NCBI GenBank assembly: GCA_026989275.1
Contig: JALSJQ010000022.1
Location: forward strand, 1 to 64,000
DNA: 64,000 bases
Origin: Albidovulum sp.
GTDB taxonomy: Bacteria > Pseudomonadota > Alphaproteobacteria > Rhodobacterales > Rhodobacteraceae
Reading direction: 5' to 3'
In this document: piece by piece, positions 59,201 to 64,000 of the stretch
Numbering within the stretch: position 1 is the first letter of the stretch
Layout: the number at the start of each line of letters is the position of its first letter
The notes under the pieces: model-generated
Told to the model about the DNA's origin: nothing
Database searches by the model: none
The model's input: only the letters and a program-made list of their open reading frames with translations
Position numbers and translations under genes: made by a program

Positions 59201-59318
59201 GGGCACGGGCGCGGTTTCGCCCTCGTGCGGTTTTCTCCACAAACCCTTCGACAGGAAAACCCTGATCGAGGAAGTCGCCCGGGCCTTCGCGCAAGGGGCG
59301 CCGCTGCCCGAAGGGTGA
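56271..59318 (+). CDS. cckA: Hybrid sensor histidine kinase, probable CckA orthologue
   Basis: A 1015-residue inner-membrane hybrid kinase: TM1 (25-46), an Ala/Val/Asp-rich outer loop (47-133), TM2 (134-157), PAS-like regions (about 170-490), HisKA with H522 in LAGGIAHDFNNLLAIL, HATPase with NIAVNARDAM and GTGLGLAMCYG, and a C-terminal receiver with D888 in LILSDITLPGCDG. The H-box and architecture are those of CckA, which feeds phosphate through ChpT to CtrA. It is longer than usual because of a linker (about 760-835) and a low-complexity insertion inside the receiver (about 905-960). The upstream Arg-rich frame is not used; GGGAGG precedes this ATG. Confidence 0.82.
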   Translation: MAGPFGLEMRTDSWRSGGGAQRRRIVHPALALLAACLVLGALPFLFRPAARDAELLRPLLVPLFSARPGDDAPDTPPDVVAPAAPDLATGAATGAAPDVAADVAVGVVSEVATDTVSDTGAPAGEPMRPGAPSATLIAPLALFLGLAAALASAFLLGHRSHRARREGPIVDLLLERADLEGRPACLTDGKGRIRALNAAARSRIQARHAPRPRSARDNASGTRPATEPPPRDIAAFVSRCLPGGRAPHPGTIRRILLAGRRINLPLGDRSRERLVVLPAGRNRLLWEIAAPTSRTAAEADVAPLAAAVLVVSRSGRLLAANPAAEALLGPLPSHLEALVSDRPLRPHGVHPVRTRDGVRAMRIITLEREGGLRQLHFFPVDDAQSMAAGVEAVIDRLPTPLLKLSPDGRIRHANRAATALLGISARPDLALGDLVEGPGMPVGRWIARALNSEEGLPPETVRLSRQEEERHVRVSLVRGLEDGRLFILAHLHDTTALKRMEAQIAQSQRMHAIGQLAGGIAHDFNNLLAILSARSEELLELLGEADTAAKEQIVAIRATIERGARLVRRILAFSRRQPMRLRPLALAALLEEAAGLLAPLLGRGIDLVIAPVPEEAVVEADPAALEQIVINIAVNARDAMNGKGTLHISSLLLALESPARLRGAPVSLPAGKWAVLSLRDTGPGLPEEQIARLFEPFFTTKPPGKGTGLGLAMCYGLMKQMGGYVFARNHPEGGAEFLLCLPLAVPAEGEEMGGKAAQTRFEVESAALVPPATGLRGEGPPRPLPKPLPTGEGAPDGSTAPVDDPADGKRPVCAKGDHDAACREEEPSVAAPTARTVVLVEDEAPLRRFIHRSLELEGYRVLSFASGEEALRHLLGEKSPPCDLILSDITLPGCDGPSWIARYRAALATRRGSDDGVPQGADPSSAHARPVETAPGASGHDERRPGTPRRRPPSPSRSAGPEVRVLLMSGGGPEPEGGTGAVSPSCGFLHKPFDRKTLIEEVARAFAQGAPLPEG

Positions 59319-60049
59319 TCCCGGCCGGCGCTTGCGCAACGCCGTTTCCCCATGCCGGCGACGGAACCGGCCCACGCTGCCCCCTTGTTGGTGCGCCCTT
59401 CGGCGACGGCGGAGCCGAACACGGCTCCGACGCGATGCGGCAAAGACGGTCTTTTGGCCGAAATCGCCCTGCCCGGCCGAAAGGCCTCGCTTGACCGGGA
59501 ACACCCTGCCGGAGCCGGGCCGGTTGATACGCCTGCACCATCCCCCCTGCCGGCCGGCATGGTCGCCTGCCTGCCGCGCCGGTTCGCGACGCCGGGCAGG
59601 ACACATGCCATGCCTGTGAATCCCGCGGTCCCGCGCAGGTGGACAAGGCGCTGATTCGCTACCTCACACGTAACGAGCACACCCCGCCGCCCCGTGCAGA
59701 TCGACGAAGCTGCAGTCGGTGTCGCACCACCCGTCGGTCAGCCCCGCACTCCCTGCCGAATCGCGCCATCTTTCGGGAACATTACCTTCATCTTCCGATG
59801 AGACTCCGCCGGCGGCGCCTGCCGGGACCGGAGGGCAGTATTCCTTCCTCTAGAAACACCTTCCATCCTATTGACGCATGCTTTCATGAAAACAGATTTT
59901 CAGGAAAATGCTTGTCGCCCGGCCTGATTTCCCCATAAGCTGCGCCTTCACGGTGGTGTGATCCTGCGCGGTCATCCGCGTGATCGGGCCGCGGTGCGAA
60001 GGAGCGGCGACCCTTCGCCGGTGCAGGGGAGAGCACGGGAGGAAGACTG
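59319..60049. other. Long gene-free spacer before the secreted-protein genes
   Basis: A 731-bp interval, the longest in the window. The left 450 bp is high-G+C without recognisable coding capacity on either strand. The part at about 59840-59940 is A+T-enriched, with TTGACG (59871-59876) and TTGTCG (59912-59917) followed by CATAAG, possible promoter pieces for the next gene. No RNA gene identified. Confidence 0.5.
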
Positions 60050-62494
60050 GTGAAAACGCCGTCACGGAAGACGAGAAGGAATGCCGTGCGCCGTCTTCTC
60101 GGGCGGATCGGCTCCGGGATCCGTCGGGAAAGTGTGGTTCTCGCGAGCCTCCTCCTCGCTTTTGCGCCATCTGCGCATGCCCAGGATGCCATGTCAGCGG
60201 AGCTGCCGGTCACGATCGGCGATCTGGTCTTCACGCGCGCCGGCGCCGCGATCGCGCTTCGGCGAGAGGAGGAGGGCCTCGGCTTTCTGCGCGATACGAG
60301 CGCCCCGGTTCTCGAGCTGCGCCGGGGCGTGCCGGCACCGGCGCTTTTCGCCGGACAGAGCTGGCAGCCCGCCCCTGTCCTGACCGTGACCGCCGCCGAT
60401 ATCGGGCAGGTCTTCGGCCTTGCCCTGCGGCCGCGGCGCCTGCGCGTGGACGGAAAGGAAACCCTTGCCGCCGATGTCTTCATCGCCGCGAGTTCGGCCT
60501 ATGGCATCGCCCTCGCCGAACCCGACCCGGCCCATCCCGACCGGATCCGCCCGGCCCTCACCGGCGGCACGCGCGTCACCTTCGCGCCGGGCCAATGGGG
60601 GCGGCTTGCCGCGGCGGCCGGGCGCGGCTACGGCCCGGGGGCGATCTATCTTCTGGACGGGGTGACGGGCACGGTGCGCCATTTTGCCGAGGTGCGGCCG
60701 CTCGGCCGACCCAACAGCGGCGCCGCCCTCGGCAACCTCGCCTGGGATCCGCGCCACGGGCTACTCTTCGTTTCCGACAGGGAAAGCGGGTTGATCCTGG
60801 CACTCGACGCGCGGGGACGCGAAGTGGACCGCTTCGATCACGGGCTCGCGGCGCGGCCGCTGGCGGACCTGCCCCCCGCTCCCCTCGTGCCGGCCGCATC
60901 CGGCTCCTCCTCGCCGGATTTTCGCCCCGCGGTTCCCGCCAGCTGGGGGCTCGCCCCCCTGTCGCGGCGGGTCTGGGGGCTCGCGGTGCACCGGGGGCGG
61001 CTCTACTACGGAGCCGCCGAGGGCCCTTCCCTCTGGTCGGTCGGGATCGACGCGAAGACCGGCCGTTTCCTCGACGATCCGCGGCTCGAACTCGTGGTGC
61101 TCGAAGCCGGCCCCGACGCCGAGATTGCCGACATCGCCTTCGCCCCGAGCGGCGAAGTGCTGCTGGCCCTGCGGGCCCTGCCGACGCGGATCGATCCGCA
61201 AGGGGATCTTTCCCGCCCCGCGGAAGGGCATGTGCTGGCCTATCGTCCCGTGAAGGACGATCCGCGCCGGTGGGATCAGGTCCCGCGGCGGATCGGGGTG
61301 GGGGCCGGCGGCACGAGCGGTGATGGCGGCATCGCCCTCGGCCCGACCATCGACTGGGACGGCCGCCCCCTTCTCCAGCGCTGCGGCGAACGGGTGGTCG
61401 CCACGGGGCATCGCCTGCCCGTCGCCCCGCCCGCGGCCCCTTCCATGACCACGCCGCTTTTCACAGGCGTGCAGCTGAGCCCGCTGCGGGTCTCGGCACC
61501 GGCGGCCCTGCCCCCGGCGGCCACCATCGCCCTGCCGGCCATCGAACCGCTCCTCCTTCCCGAGCGCGCCGGCACGATGGGGGATGTCGCCCTTTTCGCC
61601 CCCTGCCCGGCAAATGGCGGCGCGGCGCTCTTCGCGATGTGCCGGGCGGCGGGCTGGGTGCCGGGAAGCGGCGGCGTCGTGACCCCGAGCAGCTCCGGTC
61701 CGGGACCGGGCAGCACCCTTCCCGCCGATCCGGGCGGCGGGCTCTCCGGCGGCGGCTTTCCCCTGCCCCTTCCTCTCCCCGTTCCCCTGCCTCCCGGCGG
61801 TGGTGAACCGACCGGACCGGGCGCTACCTGCCTTGCGGCCGATCCGGCGGTGAGCTGTGGCGAGAACGGCACCTTTCTCGTCGATCTCGGCGCGGCGGCG
61901 ACGGCAGGGCTGGGTGCCGATTCGGTGAAGGTGACCTCCCTCACACCGGGTGTTGCGGTGGTCGGCGGGCCGGTCTTCCCCCTGCCCGGCGGACAGATCC
62001 CCCTCGCCGGCGCCGCCCCCGGCCAGAGCGTCACCCTCGGCCTGTGCGCATTCGACAGCGCCGCGGCCGCCGGCGACGCCCCCTTCAGCTGCTGCCGGCG
62101 TCGGATCACCCTGACCATGCCCGCCGCCTGCACGGGCGGAGGCGACGCGGGACAGGGGGGCGACGAAGCTTCTTGCCTTTCGCCGCGGCTGCAATCCCTC
62201 TGCCGGACACCGGAGGGGGTGCGGATCACGCTCGATCCGGGCGCCGCTCCCGCGCTCGGCGCCGATGCACTGAAGGTGACGAGCCTCGTGCCCGGCGTGC
62301 GCCCGATCGGCGGGCCGATCCTGCCCCTGCCTCCCGCGATCCTTTCCCTCGCCGGTGCCATGCCGGGGCAGACGGTGTCGCTCGCGCTGTGTGCCTTCTC
62401 GAGCGCCGATGCGGCAAGCGGCGGCCCCTTCAGCTGCTGCCGCGGCCGGCTCGATATCGCCATTGACAAGGAGATGCCCGCATGTCCCGACTGA
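60050..62494 (+). CDS. Secreted beta-propeller-like protein with two cysteine-rich C-terminal modules
   Basis: An 814-residue exported protein starting at GTG behind GGGAGGAAG. A Sec signal peptide (VVLASLLLAFAPSAHA) ends near residue 44. Residues about 50-565 look like an NHL/SMP-30-type beta-propeller (LAWDPRHGLLFVSDRESG, VWGLAVHRGRLYYGA, IADIAFAPSGEVLLAL) ending in TMGDVALFAPC. A Pro/Gly linker leads to two modules (594-694 and 709-812) sharing VTSL-PGV, GGP, LAGA-PGQ-V-L-LCAF and PFSCCR, each closing at a P..C. I do not know a function. Its last 13 bp overlap the next gene, which carries a third copy of the module. Confidence 0.82.
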   Translation: MKTPSRKTRRNAVRRLLGRIGSGIRRESVVLASLLLAFAPSAHAQDAMSAELPVTIGDLVFTRAGAAIALRREEEGLGFLRDTSAPVLELRRGVPAPALFAGQSWQPAPVLTVTAADIGQVFGLALRPRRLRVDGKETLAADVFIAASSAYGIALAEPDPAHPDRIRPALTGGTRVTFAPGQWGRLAAAAGRGYGPGAIYLLDGVTGTVRHFAEVRPLGRPNSGAALGNLAWDPRHGLLFVSDRESGLILALDARGREVDRFDHGLAARPLADLPPAPLVPAASGSSSPDFRPAVPASWGLAPLSRRVWGLAVHRGRLYYGAAEGPSLWSVGIDAKTGRFLDDPRLELVVLEAGPDAEIADIAFAPSGEVLLALRALPTRIDPQGDLSRPAEGHVLAYRPVKDDPRRWDQVPRRIGVGAGGTSGDGGIALGPTIDWDGRPLLQRCGERVVATGHRLPVAPPAAPSMTTPLFTGVQLSPLRVSAPAALPPAATIALPAIEPLLLPERAGTMGDVALFAPCPANGGAALFAMCRAAGWVPGSGGVVTPSSSGPGPGSTLPADPGGGLSGGGFPLPLPLPVPLPPGGGEPTGPGATCLAADPAVSCGENGTFLVDLGAAATAGLGADSVKVTSLTPGVAVVGGPVFPLPGGQIPLAGAAPGQSVTLGLCAFDSAAAAGDAPFSCCRRRITLTMPAACTGGGDAGQGGDEASCLSPRLQSLCRTPEGVRITLDPGAAPALGADALKVTSLVPGVRPIGGPILPLPPAILSLAGAMPGQTVSLALCAFSSADAASGGPFSCCRGRLDIAIDKEMPACPD

Positions 62495-64000
62495 GCTCCG
62501 CCCCCCATGCCGCGCTCTTCCGCATCATGGCCGGGCTCCTTCTCGGCGCGGCCGCCTTCGCGCCTGCGGGCCACGCCCAGGAAGGCGGGCTGTGCGAAAC
62601 CTTCGAACAGGTGGGGAGCACCAGCGGTTTCGCCGCCTGCCCCGACCGGCCCCAGGTCACCGTCTCGACCGACACGGCCAACGGGATCGACGGCAGCTAT
62701 CTGCTGTTGCAGGATCTCTCGGGCCCTTCACAGGCCTGCAATGTCTCGCCCCGCTTCACCGGCAACTGGCTCGAGAAGGTCGGGCAATGCGGGCGGCTCT
62801 GCTTCGATTTCCGGCTGTTCTATGCCGGGCAGAACCCCGACGGCTCGACGCCGACCGTCTATCCCCGCATCGTCATCGTCGGTCCGGCCCCGACCAATGT
62901 GAACCGGGCGGTGTTCCGGGCCTTCAACCCGGTCACCATGGCCGATGGCTGGGTGCGTATCTGTGCGCCGATCCGTCCGCTGCAGCCGGGAGAGACGACC
63001 TTGCCGGCCAATGCCGACGGCGAATGGCGCATGCCCGATTCGAGCGGCAGCAATTTCGCCAACACCAACATCGCCAACTGGAACGCCACCATCGGCAACG
63101 TCACGGAATTCCGCCTGCCGATCGACTATTCGCCCCAGCCTTCCGAACGCGCAGGCTATGACAATTTCTGCTTCGAGCCCGGCGGTTGCGGCGCCGACAC
63201 GCCGCCCCCGAGCTGCCTTGCGGTCACCCCTGCCGAAGTGTCCTGCGTCGCCGGACAGCCGGTGGTCGCCCTCACCCTCACCCCTGCCCCCGGCACCAGC
63301 CCCGACGCGGTCGAGATCACCGCGACAACGCCCGGTGTCAGCGTGGTGCCGGCGGGGCCGCAGGCCTTCGGCTCGCCGGTGGTGGCACAGATCCTCGGCG
63401 CGGCGCCCGGCAGCACTGTCAGCCTGATGGTCAACACCATCGAGAACGGTGCCGGCGCCGTGGCGGGCAGCGATCTGTGCTGCCTTGGCGAAACGCAGCT
63501 CCAGATCCCCGCGGACTGCACGCCGGCAAATGGAGGCCCGGTGGGCGATGGCGGAAGCGCGGGAAATGCGGGAGGTGCCGGGCAGGGCCAAGGCGTCGAT
63601 CTTGCACTCGAGAAGACCCAGGTGCCGACCCCGGCGCAGGTGGGCTGGGTGGCGTGGTATCTCGACGTGACCAGCAACGGGCCCGGCACGGTGCCGGCCG
63701 CGGCCGGCCTGAGCGTTCAGGACCAGGTGCCGGCCGGCGTGACGATCACCAGCGCCGGCAGCGCCGACTTCACCTGCAGCCCCGTTCCCGTCACCGGGCC
63801 CGCGACGCTGACCTGCAGCTATTCCGGTATCGGCCCGATTCCTCCCGGTCCCGTCGGCCGCATCACGATCGAGGCCACCTGGGACACGCAGGAGACCCCG
63901 GCACCGGGCGAGAATTGCGCCACGCTCGCGATGACGGCTCCCGATGCCCCGACCGATGCCGATCCACAGAATGACAGCGCCTGCGCACCGACGCACACGG
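62482..64000 (+). CDS. Secreted cysteine-rich protein with jellyroll-like and DUF11-like domains, 3' end beyond window
   Basis: The visible 506 codons begin with a signal peptide (IMAGLLLGAAAFAPAGHA, cut near 33). Residues about 36-240 form a compact domain ending in the ERAGYDNFCFE pattern seen in laminin-B/carbohydrate-binding-like jellyrolls. Residues 245-346 repeat the cysteine module of the preceding protein (CLAVTPAEVSC, TTPGVSVV, GAAPGSTVSL, SDLCC, C346). After a Gly-rich linker, a DUF11-type domain starts near 372 (LALEKTQVPTPAQVGWVAWY). AAGGAG lies 8 nt before the ATG, which overlaps the upstream gene by 13 bp. Likely a surface or secreted structural protein; function unknown. Confidence 0.8.
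   Translation, partial: MSRLSSAPHAALFRIMAGLLLGAAAFAPAGHAQEGGLCETFEQVGSTSGFAACPDRPQVTVSTDTANGIDGSYLLLQDLSGPSQACNVSPRFTGNWLEKVGQCGRLCFDFRLFYAGQNPDGSTPTVYPRIVIVGPAPTNVNRAVFRAFNPVTMADGWVRICAPIRPLQPGETTLPANADGEWRMPDSSGSNFANTNIANWNATIGNVTEFRLPIDYSPQPSERAGYDNFCFEPGGCGADTPPPSCLAVTPAEVSCVAGQPVVALTLTPAPGTSPDAVEITATTPGVSVVPAGPQAFGSPVVAQILGAAPGSTVSLMVNTIENGAGAVAGSDLCCLGETQLQIPADCTPANGGPVGDGGSAGNAGGAGQGQGVDLALEKTQVPTPAQVGWVAWYLDVTSNGPGTVPAAAGLSVQDQVPAGVTITSAGSADFTCSPVPVTGPATLTCSYSGIGPIPPGPVGRITIEATWDTQETPAPGENCATLAMTAPDAPTDADPQNDSACAPTHT

Overview
The window is an uninterrupted piece of a high-G+C chromosome (roughly 70% G+C by eye) from an alphaproteobacterium. Support for that placement comes from a probable CckA-type hybrid kinase with a TTAA-N7-TTAA site in front of it, the gene arrangement gshB / yraN-rsmI / lpoA-like / glnD / murJ, a Mg-type HemB, a HrcA/CIRCE-controlled groESL pair and an autoinducer-domain LuxR regulator. 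I found no insertion sequence, integrase, phage gene, CRISPR array, rRNA or tRNA. The only structural RNA gene is a complete RNase P RNA. Genus cannot be fixed from the sequence alone.

Layout. 1-3.9 kb, minus strand: a cut-off exported protein, a PLP decarboxylase, cobB and cobA. 4.3-7.8 kb, plus: cbiD, cobK and an AlkA-type glycosylase, followed by an esterase; with cobA/cobB this is a divergent cobalamin locus. 8.0-17.7 kb, minus: pyrC, pyrE, dnaB, alr, mlaE, mlaF, a PqiA-like membrane protein, radA and cvpA. 18.1-19.5 kb, plus: aroQ coupled to a LuxR-type regulator. 19.8-25.5 kb, minus: gatC-gatA, a peptidoglycan amidase, rnpB and rpsB-tsf. 25.7-30.4 kb: nitrilase, a UPF0173 hydrolase, tadA (minus), a pseudouridine synthase and a DUF2927 lipoprotein. 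30.5-37.8 kb, minus: a 5'-nucleotidase-like protein, groES-groEL, gshB, yraN and rsmI. 38.1-43.9 kb, plus: LpoA-like lipoprotein, glnD and murJ. 43.9-50.2 kb: a catalytically dead-looking rhomboid (minus), trpS (plus), a cold-shock gene (minus), an ArsC/Spx-like protein, hemB and a SYLF lipoprotein (plus), and a beta-hydroxyacid dehydrogenase (minus). 50.6-64 kb, plus: a penicillin-acylase-family hydrolase, guaB, an rsmB-like methyltransferase, the CckA-like kinase and two overlapping genes for secreted cysteine-rich proteins, the second cut by the window end.

Most genes are housekeeping: tetrapyrrole/B12, pyrimidine, purine, peptidoglycan precursor, translation, nitrogen sensing and outer-membrane lipid asymmetry functions. 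Translational coupling is common: ATGA or GTGA overlaps join cobB-decarboxylase, cobK-glycosylase, pqiA-radA, alr-mlaE and aroQ-luxR.

The least explained material is the secreted pair at the right edge, which shares a repeated module of about 100 residues with a conserved C...CC...C pattern. Next are the inactive-looking rhomboid, the LuxR protein lacking the acidic ligand-binding residue, the MlaEF/PqiA operon with no MCE gene, and several operator-like inverted repeats in spacers.
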